Below are positions 18,059 to 31,912 of a stretch of 64,000 nt of DNA, piece after piece; position 1 is the first letter of the stretch, and every line of letters starts with the position of its first letter. Origin of the DNA: Escallonia rubra (lineage: Eukaryota; Streptophyta; Magnoliopsida; Escalloniales; Escalloniaceae); NCBI GenBank assembly GCA_033065855.1, contig JAVXUO010002656.1:1-64000 (forward strand), given 5' to 3'. Below the pieces are notes generated by a model. The model saw only the letters and a program-made list of their open reading frames with translations. It was not told the DNA's origin and made no database searches. The translations under genes were made by a program, and so were the position numbers.

Positions 18059-19937
18059 TGTCACGCCCCCGAAACGGGAGGTCGTGACTGCAAAACAAAC
18101 TTGATGATATACCGTTGTGGTTCTAAAAGAAACGGTATAAACAGAGCCACTAAAAGCCTCTAAGACAAAATATCTTCATACATATCTAACAAAAGTCTAT
18201 CACCACCCATTCCCACAATATTTCATTACAAAACCATTTCTAATCGTAGCGGATAAATAGTTACACAAAAATCAATTCTATCAAATTACCCATAACCAAG
18301 TAAAGTTCTCAAAATAAACTACAAAGTTTAACTAACTAAAACAAAAGTCCCAAAATTCCAACGCTATCACAAGGATCCTTATAAGTCGCTTCTTTAACCT
18401 GTGGCAAGGTAGAGTGAAAGGGTGAGCTCAAATAGCTCAGTAAAGGTACAAAACGACAAGATATCAAAGCAAGAACTTAGAGAATCGAACGACAATACCT
18501 GATGAAAATGGGCAAACCAAATTCTTATATCAAATACCAAAACAAACGTGATTAAGCATTAACCCTAAACATATATATAATATATAATATGTCGGGAACG
18601 CTACACAACAAAAATATACGATGACTATGTTGATCATAAGACCCAAACGTCGAACCAAACGTACAAACATCAAACGTGTGCTACAGGTAGCGTGCTAGAC
18701 GCCTATTGATTGCCAGCATATAAACAAACACGTGTCCAAAAGACCCTCTCAATTGGAGAGTTGTTCAAACATAGTCATTATTGGCCTCAAAATCAAGAAC
18801 ACAACAACATGAATTCAACGATGACGGAACTCAAACTTCGTTGTAGCTGAAACATCGATAAAAGAAGAATGAATTTGCCTTTGCATGACCCAATGATTAC
18901 AGAGTATTTATATATATGCTTGGGCAAAATGTTGTGAGCAGGGAAAAACTCACGTGAGCATAGAACAACCAAGAATTTCCAGCAATTAAAATAAGGCAGC
19001 TTGGTCCAATGATTTCAACATGTGGGGTAAGGTGAAGAACAATCAGTAAGGTGCATTGTGTGAAGAATCAACATATGGGTTATACTAAATGCACCTATAT
19101 TCATTAATCAGAACTAAGGCACTCACGGACTGTTGTAAAAAAAATAGCATGATGAGGACAAATGACACCACCTAAGGAAAGAGAATGACCGATACACGGC
19201 TGACCAAAGTCACAACTCAGAAACAATGGAAACAAGAAATAAAAAGAACACGGGATAGAAATCTGCAAGAAGAGAACTGATGCACTGTCGGACATCTCTA
19301 AAGAAATAGAAATACACATACAACCCTACAATCCAAATGGTTTTCGGAACCAAAAATACATGGCAGCCATGACAGGTGGAATTCTCTAATTTTGTTTTCT
19401 ATCAAAAAGCACTACAAGAACCAAGGTGAAACCTGTTAACAAATGCCAAAAGGCCCCATGTGATCAACCATTAAACGAGACAAACCATGAAAATTAAACA
19501 AAGAAGATAGACGCACAGGTGCTACTAGCTTCGCGGAGAACTGAATAAGGGGTTTTACAATAAGATCAATTTGTACCAACGAAATCTGAACTCGAAAATA
19601 CCCTTGCCACAGCAAAGAGGTTAAAATCCCTTACCTTATACAAGCACGTCGGCGAAAAATCAATCCCCCCAAGCTACGCTATTTAGGGCTGAAAATGGAG
19701 AAGTAAGTGGAAGGGGCGGCTACCAGGGGAGAAAAAGGTAGGCTAGAAGAGAAGAGTACTATTTATATCAAAACCCTAACTAGCAAATTCCGCAAACCCC
19801 CTGAACTTTATCCACGTATTCAAAATGCATCAAAACTTTTCTAATATTACGAAAATGCCACAAACTTGTTTAATTAGTTATTTACTTATTTTTAATTTTA
19901 AAGTGATAGAAAATTATTAAAAACATGGGGTATTACA
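18059..19937 (-). mobile_element. solo LTR of a retrotransposon (likely Ty3/gypsy type)
   Basis: It begins TGTCACGCCCCC and ends GGGGTATTACA, i.e. TG...CA ends, and is flanked by the 5-bp duplication TACTA (18054-18058 and 19938-19942). Read on the minus strand it starts TGTAATACCCC, as do three other LTR pieces in this window (34747-39309, 57035-57859, 63857 onward). No internal coding domain is present, as expected after LTR-LTR recombination. A fossil; long non-autonomous. Confidence 0.82.
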
Positions 19938-21702
19938 TACTAAAACGTCGAAAAATTTGTGACACATAAAAATTTGTGTCATAAGTTATCTGACATTACG
20001 ATAGAAGTGTCACAAATTATGACATTTGTTTAAGTGTCCGAAATTAAGCATCGCCGAAAACCCATTTTTTTCCATAGTGTTCCTCGAGCAAGGAGTGAGA
20101 ACCATGTTCAAAGCCTTTAAAATGAAAGCATTGTTTAAAGCATCTTTCTGGAGCTTCTTGAACCTGAACAAAAACGAACAAAAGAAGCACAATGCTTGCA
20201 AAAATATATCAGCGACAAAACTATGGGTGCAACTTGGGTTAGACAACCCATGGGTTACCTCAGCCAACCCGTAGAAATAGAGGTGTGGGCTTATTGGACG
20301 TGGGCACAAAATTTTAGGTCCCTTAAAATATGGGCTGGGTATGGGCAAACGCCTTCAAAGGCCCGTCCAACACATCGAACTATTTGTATCACATAAATTA
20401 TTTAGATAGATATTGTTTGTACAAGATACGTGTTTCGTTTACTTTAGTCTTTAAAATCCTCTAAGTATATGGATTTGGAGACATTGAAGACTTTTTTTTT
20501 AAGATTTATTTCTTATTGTAAGAATAAATTTATTAAGATTGTTTTGAAACTCTTGTTTGTTTGTTTTTTTTTTGTCCTAAAAACATTGTTTTTGTGATTA
20601 TATTAAAACTCATTTTGAGACTTCACTATAATTTTCTTCCTCATATTAATTAGTAAACTTGAATAGTAATTAATATGTTTAAAAAATTAAGTAAATCGAA
20701 ACTAATTTGTAATCATGGACAACCCGTGGGCAACTCATGTTCAGTTCATGCTTACCAAAATTTTTATGGACTGGGGCGTGTGGAGAAATATCATTCGGCA
20801 TGTAGATTGGCTGGATTGAACATGAACATGAGTTTCTGAGAGTGAGCTTAGCATGGTCTAGCCCTTGGGCCCTTCCAACACACTCAAGTTGCAGCCCTAA
20901 ACAAAACTAACAGCAGAAGAATTCATATGTCAAAATTGAATGCAATTTAGTGAATTAAGTACCTGATGCCAAGGAAAGTGGGTTCGTACCTACGTGGAGG
21001 TGCCACAAGGATTGCAGTCCGAGTCAGATTCCAAGTATGTTGATGTCAGACACATCAAGGGTGGAACAAGGGCAGAGACCAAGGACTTCCCAGACAGAGC
21101 CTGAGCGTGGCAGTGCTGCGAGGGCGATGACGCATGATGAATACACGACGACAGTCACAGTCCGATGCTTAGGTCCAGAGTCAGGGTCCTGTATGTTTCT
21201 CTCTTTAAAATTCTAGAGTGAGAAAGTGAAAATGTTCTGAAAATGTCCAAACTTCAATGTCCCGTTCAAATGAATTTTCAAGACCTCTATTTATAGAGAT
21301 TGAGATTATGATGTCATTAACCGACACGTGGCGCTCCCCGGGAGTGACACGTCCCCGGGGGATCCACGGGTGCTGGTGCTCCACAAACTGTCGGATCGCA
21401 TATTCACCCCGCCTGCCCCCTACAGCATCGCTCTGTATGTTTGGAAGGACTGGCTCCGACAGCACGGTGTGGCCAGAGAACCCCCTTGATCTAGCCTCCA
21501 ATCCAAGCCCTTGCAGAGGCCCCCCCGCCTGGCAGCGGTGGGGAAGACCCGACGCCCAACTGCCAGGTGAACTAGGCGCGATGCCCTCCGAAGACCTGCT
21601 CCCGTCTCGAAGTGACCCGGGGGTCATAGCCCCTAGGGGCGCCGACGCAAGCCCCTAGTGCCGAAGCATGTATGCCAGTCACGCAGACATCCTAGAGGAG
21701 AT

Positions 21703-22141
21703 AATGTCTTGGAGGAGTCGCCTATCCCACAGGCCAAGGTAGCATCCTGGAAGAGCCGTGTACCTGGTCGGCGAAGGTAGCATCCCGGATGAGCCGTCTA
21801 CCTGGCAGAAGAGTGAGTCCTTGTGCCGGAGCACTCGGAGCACGTCAAGGTAGCATTCCGGAGGAGCCGTCTACCCGACTGGCCGAGGTAGCATCCCGGA
21901 GGAGCCGTCTACCTGACAGAATGGGAGTTGAAGAGCTCCCTAGCGGAGATAGTGTCCCAGAGGAGTCGCCTATCCCCGCGAGTGAATCCTTGTGCCGGAG
22001 CACTCAGAGCGCGTCAAGGTAGCATCCCGGAGGAGCCGTCTACCCGACTGGCCGAGGTAGCATCCCGGAGGAGCCGTCTACCTGGCGGAATGGGAGTTGA
22101 AGAGCTCCCTGGTGGAGATAGTGTCCTGAATGAGTCGTCTA
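21703..22141 (+). repeat. nine 27-bp units with covarying ends
   Basis: Units start near 21703, 21737, 21774, 21848, 21885, 21945, 22016, 22053 and 22115. Two types alternate: GGTAG...CTACC and GATAG...CTATC around a CATCCCGGAGGAGCCG-like middle. They are organised in a higher-order repeat of about 170 bp present twice (about 21815-21983 and 21985-22153). Confidence 0.8.
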
Positions 22142-22384
22142 TCCCCGCAAGATGTTGCACACTCCGGAGAGTGGGTCGAAGCATGTTCCACGACCAAGGC
22201 AAGGTGCGCATGGTGTGGTGAATGAGTGTGGTGCCCGGGGGCATGTAACATGATTGTGGCGCATGGGCGCGACGGAGTGAGTAAGGTGTCGGGGGCACGG
22301 TAGTGTGACAGAGAGCCTGGGGGCACGGCTGTATCAGCGGCGCGGCGCACGGGCGCGGCAGAGTGTTGAAGTGCGGCGCCCGGA

Positions 22385-22575
22385 CGCCGGCGACGGGGGT
22401 CGCGGAGTTGTGTCCGGGCGACGGGGTCGCGGAGTTGTGTCCGGGCGACGGGGTCGCGGAGTTGTGTATGGTCACTTGAAGAGAAGTGAAAATGCTAAGT
22501 ATGGAAGCCAAAGGCCAACCCTTGGGGGAAGGCCAAGGCCAACCCTTGGGGGAAGGCCAAGGCCGACCCCAAGGG
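22385..22575 (+). repeat. short GC-rich tandem repeats
   Basis: About three copies of GACGGGGTCGCGGAGTTGTG (22391-22467), then three of an AACCCTTGGGGGAAGGCCAA-type unit (22515-22575). Confidence 0.75.
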
Positions 22576-23924
22576 GAAGTGCCAAGGTGTGCCGACAGGC
22601 GACGGACGATGTGCGACGGTCGGAGCGTGATGACCAGTCGCGCAAGGATCAGTTTCTTGGTGACGAAGTCACGTAAAAGAAGTAAGAAGCGGATATGACT
22701 TGAGCGTGCACGCTTTGACCGGTTGTGAGCGTTGAAAATGACTGTTGCTTGTGCAGATGTGTCATGAAAAAGGGGACACTGGTGGGCCTGCGGGTGCGAC
22801 GAGAATAGGTTGTGAACAGTACCTAAATTACACAAATACATATTTACAAATTGACCAAAACTCATCCTTGTTCGGTCTTTTACTTGGTAATCTAAGGTAG
22901 TTTAATCATGCATTCAAAACACAAAACTAAATACGAATATTATTCGTATAAAAGTGGTAAATCACATTCTTTACCCGAAAGATTACATCTTATTACACTT
23001 GTTACCCCTTCCCTTTGCGAAATTAGATAGACACCCCTTCACAATTAGATTTGAGCAAATCCCAAGAATATCCTATGCACTGTAATTGTGATCCCCGAGT
23101 CCATGAAGCCCTAATTATTCTTGCTAGAACCAATCGCACCACCATTTCCAACTAATCCAACCACCATCCCCAACTGATCCAACAACCATCACCATTAGAG
23201 ATGTCAAACGGGCCGGGCTTGGGCAGCCCGGCCCGGGCCTATTGGGCTTGAAGTGGGGCCGGGCCGGGGGGCTGCCAATCCGGGCCGGGCTGACTGGGGT
23301 GAAATGTTAGGCCCAGTCCAAGCCCTGGCCCAATATTTAGGGCCGGGCCCGGGCCCAAATTTTTTTTTTTTGTGTAATTTCTTTCTTTAATTGGCTATAA
23401 TTATCCCTCTTTACTCATAATGTTGTTTTATTAGAGATACCACTTCCTCATGAATTTATCTTGAATTGGGAAAAAAGAATTGGTTACTACATGAGTATTT
23501 CCTTTTAAATATGTCTAGTAACTTTTATTTTGTAACGCTAAAACAATTCTTAAAAGAACGTATGCAAAACGATTGTAATGCTAAAACAATTGTTAAAAGA
23601 ATGCATGCAAAATGACACTAATAACATTTAGCGACAATGATCGTTATATAGAGCAAACTGTTGTAGGCTACTTTTACTTTTAATAATGGGTTGAGGCTCG
23701 AAAAACTTTATTGTTGATGCGCTCTTATATTTTACCATTATCATTCCTCAATACTAAAAAAGAACTAGAGCAAAAGCGAGAAGCAAAAAAATGTTTTCTT
23801 TTTGTGTGCCAATTCTTGTTGTTTTCGTAAGAGACGTGAATATGAGATTTGTCAAAATCGTGCAATCAAAGAAAATCTTGTAAGTATGTCAAAATCGTGT
23901 TATCCTTTTATTTCATTATATGTA

Positions 23925-23927
23925 ATA

Positions 23928-23965
<38 letters not shown>
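23925..23965. repeat. (TA)n microsatellite inside the hAT element
   Basis: About 18 TA units followed by TATG repeats. Confidence 0.9.
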
Positions 23966-23976
<11 letters not shown>

Positions 23977-24403
23977 AGATATATTTATTTGTCTCTCATT
24001 TTATTTTTTGCTATATGTTAAATCTTTTCTTACTCTTCTTGGTGATCTTTATTAATAAAATCTGAACACATAACAATTATTACTATTTAAGAGAGACTGT
24101 TTCTACTATTTGATATTTTACTTCAAACTAATTGGCCGAAAACCCGGGATTGATACATGTTAATTCCCGAGACGATCTTAAGTAATAAGTATAGAAAAAT
24201 AAATGTGTTCATAGACCCTCCTCCTTTTATCCGGGCTTGGGACCGGCTTGTAAACAAACAGGCGAAGTTACCTATTTTTTTATATATACGAAAATATATA
24301 TATCCTGCTTGTAAAAAATTATTTTATATATATGGAAAAAAGTATATTTTGTGAAAAAATTTATTCTTAAAACTTAAGAGAAGGAAAATAAAAAAGAAAT
24401 TAC

Positions 24404-26676
24404 CTAATCATCCGGAAGTACTTCAATATCCGAGTCACTGCTCTTCCTATCATCAATCGGTTTATCTTGCTCGCGGTAATTCGCATCAAGATAATCCTTC
24501 CAACATACACATAGCTTGAGCGACTCGGGGTTAAGACGACTTCTCATGTCATCCAAACCCTCCCGCTCACTTAAAATGCCGACTCTGAAGCAACTGTGGA
24601 GGCTTGCACCGACAGTACATCCCGTGCAATTTGGGATAAAGTTTTATACATGTTTTGATTTTGTTTCCAAAAATTTAACAAATTAAAATTAACCGGTTCT
24701 TGCCTTGATAAATCAGAATAATGATCAGTATTTGCATATACACCAATCTCATTAAAAGAGGAAAAAATATATGAAACCTGCCGAATTAGAAGTACCTTCA
24801 CCTGGTAGTTGTCTTGCTACTAGATGTTCAAAGCCCTGAAGGTATGTCGCATAATACCTCTCAACAGTGGATGATGTAGCTCGCCCGCGCACGTCAGCAG
24901 AATTACAATAGAGGTTGAACAAGTCCTCAAACCTCTTGCTCACTTTTGCTGTGAGTGCGGTTGTCTCATCTGCTGTGTAGCACATTAATTTTGATATCTC
25001 TTGTATCGAGGCGTTCACGCCATGCAACTTTAACCTAGGATCTAAACAAGTAGCCACAACAAAAATAACAGGCAATTTCTTCCAATATTTATTAAATTTT
25101 TTATCCATCTCTTTTACTATTTGTTGAAAGGGTCCTATATATCTCCATTTTGTTAACATTGTAGCCATCTTGAGAATTTCTATTACAGCGAGAGGAGAGG
25201 TGGGATAGTACGTACTAGACAATAAATTGGTAGACGTGTAGAATACCTTTAAAAATTCAGCTAGGTATGTGGCCATCTGCCATTCCTCTTGAGTTGGCAA
25301 GCCGGCTGGGAACTGGGTTAGTAGAAAATGCGTATAGACTTCTCGGTATGCCAGAATGTGTAAAAGCATGTGGTATGTAGAGTTCCACCTGTGGACCACA
25401 TCTGTAACTGCTCTCCTGCGATGCATATTATATTCAACACACAACGTTTTAAATTGTTGTGTTCTCGAACTCGAGCTATTAACATACGCTGTCATACCCC
25501 TCATTTTGACAAGAATATCTCCTGCAACAGCTAAACCATCTTGAACAATTAAATTAATAATGTGACAAACACAGCGAACATGAAATAATTCACCATTAAG
25601 TACAGGTTGAAGCGTGTCCTTTAAAGCTGCAACAGCAGCTTTATTATTAGAAGCATTATCAAAACTAACACTCATAATCTTATCATTTATTTTAAATGTG
25701 GTACATGCTTTTAATATAAGAATAGTAATGTTCATTCCATCGTGCGGAAAAGGAAAGTGCTCGAAAGCGATGATTCTCTTGTACATAACCCAATCTGCAT
25801 CAATCCAATGAGCGGTCACACAAGAATAACTAACAAAATTAAATGGAGATTGCCAAATATCAGAAGTAAGACTAACTTTACCGTCAAATTTATCGAAATA
25901 ATCGATAAGGCGTGCTTTGGCAGCATTGTACTGTCGGAGTGCATCGGATCTAGTTGTGTTTCTATTAACCTTTTTGTACAAAGGTTGAACGTATGTGTTC
26001 ATATATCTAGAGTACTTAGGATTATCGGCAAAAGAAAAGGCTTGTTCATCATGAATAACAAATTCAGCGAGACCGTCTCTTTGCTCTCGCTGATTATAAA
26101 CAAATAACTTACCGTCAAAAGATAACTGTGTTTGGGTAGGTTCGACGTGGCCTTGTCGAGGTGCACATTGAGGGTAATGCCTGTTAAGATGTCCATTACC
26201 ACTACCAGACGAAAATAATTTAGCGCAGTACTTACATCGAGCTTTTCGGATGCCGTCCACCGTAACTACATCGAAATGATTCCAACACTCGGCTTTCTTT
26301 TTTTCCCCTTTTGGACTTCTGGCACGTTACCGGAGGCATTGCTCGGCCCTTCTTCATCATGACCAGGCATATGGTTGAGATTATGCCACGGAGTAGTAGC
26401 TTCGCCAACCGAGCTGCGTCCTTGACTATAATGCGGGGGGTCTTCATCAGGCGTGTATTCAAAATCTGGAATGTTTTGATTGAACTCCCAATTGGCTTGG
26501 GTATCTATCATACATCATGTACTCATTCGTCCAGGAACGAATGGAAGTGTTGGTGCTTGGATCGGCGTTCGTGATAGCAGTGGCGCTGGCGCTTGTGCTG
26601 GTGGTGGTGCTTGCGATGATGATGATGTTTTTCGTGATGACGATGCACGCCTCATTTTCTTCAATAATCCAGCCAT
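24404..26676 (-). pseudogene. hAT transposase, decayed
   Basis: Reading from ATG 26676: a Ser/Pro-rich N-terminus, then a BED zinc finger (CKYCAKLF...GHLNRH), the hAT catalytic core (LTSDIWQSPF with first acidic residue, VSFDNASNN, the CHIINLIVQDG region, RWNSTYHML), and a C-terminal dimerisation domain (ASESAF ... LNPESLKLCVCWKDYL). In this family the protein cuts at the TIRs and makes 8-bp duplications, matching those seen. Breaks: an in-frame TGA near 26520, a shift in the A run near 26295, another near 24770, and a small deletion with frame change after ASESAF near 24585. The ~500-codon central frame is still open, so decay is recent. Confidence 0.9.
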
Positions 26677-27562
26677 ATTTCACGCTAAACTTTGTAAGAG
26701 TAACTAAATACACAAGTATAAGAGTAGTAATAAGAAATAACAATTAAAAGAATGAACGAGTAACAAATATTAATCACTGAGGGTAATTCTGATTCAATGC
26801 GTAGAGAGTTAGTAATTAAAAAGCATTTAGTAATAGTAATTAATAAATAAAAATTCACTAATTACTAATTACTAGACAAAAGAATTAGAGAGTAACAAAT
26901 TAATAAGAGTAGTAGTTAGTAATAAGAATTTAGTAAGACTAGTAATTAATAAACAAGAGTACTAATTAGTAAATACTAGTAGTAATTAGCAAGAGTAGTA
27001 ATTGGAGAGGAAAATAGTAGCAAAGCTTGTAGAAATATAGAATGTTTAGGTAAGAGAGAGTAAGAAGATTGGTGTGAAAAATTAGAGAGAAATGGTGTGA
27101 ATTTATAGATTTTAGAAACTTTACAAAAGACCAAAATACCCCTAAAAACTATCCGTTTATAGTTGTTGGGGAGGGTAAGAGTGTAAACACCTTTAAGGGA
27201 GTTGGAAGACTTAAGTCAGACTAAAATATCCTCCAAACTAGCCGTTATATTGCTGTTGGGGGGATAAAAGTGGAATTTTGGTNGAATATTTACGTTGGAG
27301 GAAAAGGGGTGGGATAAAGGGGGGGGAAAACAAAAATTTCAAACCAGGTGGGGCCGAACCGGGCCGCAGAACCGGGCCAGTTTTCGGGCCGGGTCAAAAC
27401 CGGGTTTTTTCGGGCCGAGTCGAGCCCGGGCTTTTTCCCAGATTTTCTTGGTCTGGTCCAAGTCCTGGCCCCAAGCCCAACTGCTTAGGGCCATCAGTGT
27501 TCACCGAGAGGGCTGGGCCAGCCCACGGGTCGCCCGGCCCTTTTGACATCTCTAATCACCAT

Positions 27563-30105
27563 TGACCTACCACACACCCACCATTAATAACAGATCCCAC
27601 CACCACAAACCCACGCCTGAAACCGACCCTATCACCACAAACATATCAGCCCCATTAAAAAATAAAAACCCACAGCCCGTACCCACTAGGACACCTATCC
27701 CACCACCGACTATAGATTCTTCATTTCGAGGCGTATATTCTTGTAAAGGCATACGAACCTGAAGCAAGGGATAATGGGCCCGTCACAAGGCACACTTGGC
27801 CCGTCACAAGGCAAGATTAAGTGTGGTTAGTCGGTGGTGGTGAGACCAATCAAGGATGATAGTTTGTGTTAATGGCATTGGTTGGGATTAATGGGTCTGC
27901 GGTAGTGTGGTGGATCTGCGGCTGTTGGTTTGTGTTGGTGGCGATAAGTTTGTGTTATGAAATCAATGGATGAGAGATGGTGGGATGGTGGTCAGCTCTA
28001 GTAAGAGTCAGGTTCGGGATTAGGTTTGGGTTTTTATTGAATTTTTAATAGTTTTGACATTATTCCAAAAATCCAATACACGCGTAAGAGCAATAAAGTC
28101 AGTTTATGTAAAAAGTTAGCAATGTCAGCCAAAATCTTACGGTGAGGGGTGGCATGTAATTTTCCAAAGTAAAGAGGTAGAGAATGTATTAAGATTTAAG
28201 ACATAATTTTTGGGGTACTGTGTATAATTTACCTTTATTCTATATATCAATGAGACAAAAAAAATAGTACATGGAATTAAACGATAACCCAAATCAGGAG
28301 GCAGGATAAGCAATACTAGAAGAGCATGTGCCTTCATATAATTTGAGGAGACACACCCACGCCTTTCTAATGTAGCAAATCTTAATAAGGCCACACGTGG
28401 CCCAAAGAAATAGAAAATGCTTTTTAGGTCATTCAAATCTTTTGAACTTCTTGATCAGAGTCATTGATCCCGAGTTGATACTTGCAGTCAAACCTTATTG
28501 TTGATCCCGAGCAATTTATGCTCACTGTTTGCATACTATAATTCCAGGTAGGGCCCGAGTAAAGGGGACGTTATAGCCCATCACCAGCGAATAACTGTTT
28601 CTACAAAATGTAACCACTGAGGCCAAGGTGGTAGCCAGTTATTAAAGCTTCTCCCTCTCCTACGCCAGGGCATGTTGAAGGCAGAATTTCCTTTCACCGC
28701 CCCCAACCAAACAACCCAAGAAAAGAAAAAGGAAAAAGGAAAAAGGAAAAAAAAAAAACTAACTTTGTTTAACAGGGAAAATGAATGACCTCCCACTCTG
28801 ATGAAGTAAGAGGAATTGTCGGATCAAGCATTGTAGTCAAAATATCTACAAAAGGTACTTCGAGTGCAGTAACCTTAAACAGTAGGGGAGGCAGCGGGGG
28901 GCACATGCCCACCTGTTGCCTTCGTCTCCATCGTTTACAGTACACTGTACACCGGCAATGGTGCCGTTGCCGCCGACATGGATGAATCCACCACCCACTG
29001 CATCACTGCATCCACCTTCACTTTCAGGTTTGGCGGTACTGGCAGATGGAAGGAAGATGACAAGTAGAGTAGATGGAAATGAGAGAGAGAGAGAGAGAGG
29101 TACAGTAGATGGAAAGGGGGAGGGAGGAAGATGAGTACAGTGGCGGCTGATTGTTTATTATAGTGGTAGTTTAGGGTTACAAGGTTGGTTTTAGGAATGG
29201 ATTTAATTTCTGAAAATTAATTTGAACAATTGACTAACGGTCATGATTAGAGCTCCTTGAATTTTAATGATGATAAGAATGTATATAATATTATGGTAAG
29301 TGAACACAAAAAAAGAACATTATATTAGGAAAATGTCCCTAACATGTGACGTTTGCTAAAATTCCTAGAAAAATACGACACTTCTACAAATTACATTTAA
29401 ATGAAAGGCTTATAGTAAAAAACGCATAAAAAGAACGGCACTCAAATAAACGTCATAAAAAAAAGGCCTTTATGATGTATTTTGTTGTAATGAACGCAAC
29501 TCGAATTTTGCTTCTGTAGTCGGCTCAATCTTTGGTTTCTTAATATAACTGTCTTATTAGGTGGGTCTTGTGTATAGTAAATTTGAATAACATATTACGG
29601 AGTATAAGATTGTCCATTGGTATCTTTCTTCTTTCATACTTGCACACGGATCATGTGTTCAAGAAAAGGTGGGACACAAAGATTAGGAAGTTTGTTTTAA
29701 TCCAGTAAAGTATAATTGATGTGCAATTAATGTTAAATTAGATTGGCACAAAATTTGTTACCTTTGGATTTACCAGGAGTCGAAAGTGAGGGTATGAATT
29801 GGCTAATCATAAAATGGTGGGTGACTCACTCATGCCCTTTCGATCTATACTCATTCAAGTTGTTTGTTTGTTGGGTTCAACATTGTCAAATAGTTAGGCT
29901 TATTTTTTTTTCTCCTTTGTAAATAAGGTGCCCACCCCGTATATAATTTCTGGCTCCACTTCTGACCTTAAATAAATGAGGCCGGATGTTAAGAACAGCA
30001 CCAATGAGCAATCCCCCTGCACCCTTCCCTTGAATGCACAATTTTTCCTTTGAGCAGTACTTTTCTTCTATCAGACACATTGTGCAAGCAATAAAATTGG
30101 CAAAT
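27563..30105. other. low-complexity intergenic DNA
   Basis: CCACC-rich (27563-27720) and GGTGG-rich (27820-28000) patches, an A-rich/pyrimidine run near 28720-28760, and (GA)n near 29078-29098. Nothing codes convincingly. Confidence 0.5.
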
Positions 30106-31440
30106 ATATATATATTTTTTGGGTGTAGGTAAAAATCCTACTAATCATTATATTATTAATAAGCAAGTATTACAAGATAGAGTACAATAAAAGAAAAAGT
30201 AACAGGTGACCGCATCCCCTGCATGTAACCACAGACAAGGACCGACACATAGCCAGGCATCCTTGAATAGTTGAGAGCGGCGAAAACAAGAACAACTTTA
30301 TCGCCAAGGAACCTCCATCGAAGACTACATGCATAAAAGATTAGTGCACATTTACCCAAGTCAAGACACTAACTATACACAATGGACAACACCCCTGTCC
30401 CGGAAGTGAACCTACGACTAGAGAAAGGACAAAAACTGAAAAACGACAAATCCAAAAAAGCCCAAAACCAAAGAACACACAAAAAAGTCAACGAGGCAGC
30501 CGAGTGGGCAAGCTACACAGCTGTCAGCCATGCACAACAAGTGCCCCCCCCCCCCCCCCGAGCCCCACGCTCACGCGCCGCCTTGCACCTCCCCACGCTA
30601 TCGTCCGCCAAGCCTGATACCGGCGCCATCGCCAGCCACCGTTCCTCTGTCAACCAGCAACTCTGGCACCGGGAACTGATCGGAAAATGGTCGCTCCTCC
30701 TTCAGTCCACACCCCACCACCGCAACCACCACCCAATCCCTAAGCCCCAACTGCCGAATCTCCCTAACACGACCAGAGCCAACCCGCCACCTCAACAGCC
30801 ACCACTATCACAAACACCCACCCTCGGAGCATCACAACCACCATCGGCAAGAAGCCCACCAACCTTTCTATGAACAGAGGGGATGGGGAATGAACTAGGG
30901 AGGAGGGGGATACAAACCCTAGAATGAGAAAAAACCCATTCACAAACTCCCCTCGCTGGCCAACCATCCCGAATTCCACATACTCCTTTCGCCGGCCACC
31001 AAACCCGAAACCACATATTTCTCGTCTCCGGCGTCCACACCTAAAACCCACCAAAATTTGTCTCCGGCCCCCACTCCAAAATCCAAATGGGCAACCACCA
31101 CCACGCATGATCCCTACTCAGCAGCTTCAACCTTGCTACCCAACCTGCCGTAGCAATCCAAATCGTAACCCTTACCCACATAGGCGACCAAACCCACAAG
31201 ATGGCTTCTAACGGAAACCAATGCAGGGAGCCATCGACGGAGGAGAGCGAACCAGGCCTCCAATAGCAGCAACCACAGGCACAGAGATGGGAAGGACTCG
31301 CAAAAGAAAAAGAAAACAAGCACATAACGCCCTATTCTACCACGCCACCAGACGCCGGAGGAAACCGGCTGTGGCGGCGGAAACACCCAGACGGTGATTC
31401 GTTTTTTTCCGCTTTGTTTGAGAGAAAAAACCCCCTACTA
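30106..31440 (-). mobile_element. putative non-autonomous retroelement
   Basis: The left side begins with a TA/T run suggestive of a minus-strand poly-A tail. The right side holds CCGGAGGAAACCGG and a ttttttTCCGC stretch that, reversed, resembles the start of the segment at 51060-52135 (CCGGTTTCCTCCGGCG shared). Interior is CCACC/GGTGG-rich with no reverse transcriptase. A LINE-derived or other non-coding retroelement fits; ends are approximate and no target duplication was found. Confidence 0.25.
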
Positions 31441-31912
31441 CCAGATTGTTCGGGAAAAATATGTTGTTTCTTCAGCACTCTACCATTTTCACACCACTGT
31501 CTTCCCATTTCACCAACCCGCGTACATGAGCAATCGTATAAATCAAACAACGATCTAACAAAGACAATCTTGATTTCATGAAACTGGGATCCAAGCATAA
31601 CTATTTGAAACATGACACCAAATCTATGTAAAAGCTCGTACATAAAAGTAAGACGAGCACAAGCAATAAGAACTTTATGAGGAAAATGATAGTGACCCTG
31701 GACCGTAGCTCCCCAATCTAGTTTCCCATTCAGCAAGAGGGACATCTCATAGTGCACAAAAGTAAATTGGGTTAAGTAGATAACTCTGACTATCCTAGCA
31801 CTATGACCATTCAACGGCTGCATTTGCGAACGTGATAATGCATCAGATACTTTTAAAGAAGAGTTAAATACTTCGTTAACCACTAAATTTGGACGCAAGT
31901 TTTATTTTGGTA

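Larger units (their letters stand above)
19943..23187. other. intergenic DNA with GC-rich minisatellites, no gene supported
   Basis: 19943-21000 is AT-rich without features. 21000-22800 is unusually GC-rich and made of tandem repeats. The long open frames here (for example 283 codons on the minus strand at 22014-22865) follow repeat periodicity and have no domain. An untranslated region of an old retroelement is a possible source, not shown. Confidence 0.5.
23196..27554 (-). mobile_element. hAT DNA transposon, complete ends
   Basis: Terminal inverted repeats TAGAGATGTCAAA(C/A)GGGCCGGGC lie at 23196 and, complementary, ending at 27554. They are flanked by a perfect 8-bp duplication ATCACCAT (23188-23195 and 27555-27562). 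GGGCC-rich subterminal regions follow both ends. The element encodes an Ac/RICESLEEPER-type transposase on the minus strand. Clean target duplications suggest a moderately young insertion, but the transposase is no longer open, so it would need help to move. Confidence 0.92.

Noticed and set aside
19411-19425. CACTACAAGAA resembling a CACTA end
   Set aside because: No subterminal repeats nearby, and it lies within a solo LTR with intact target duplications.
22014-22865. 283-codon open frame on the minus strand
   Set aside because: It runs through GC-rich tandem repeats, shows matching repeat periodicity (for example repeated SATPSPGHN) and has no domain; open because of composition.
30382-31386. 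Several 90-190 codon Pro-rich frames on both strands
   Set aside because: CCACC/GGTGG composition keeps all frames open; mutually overlapping and without domains.
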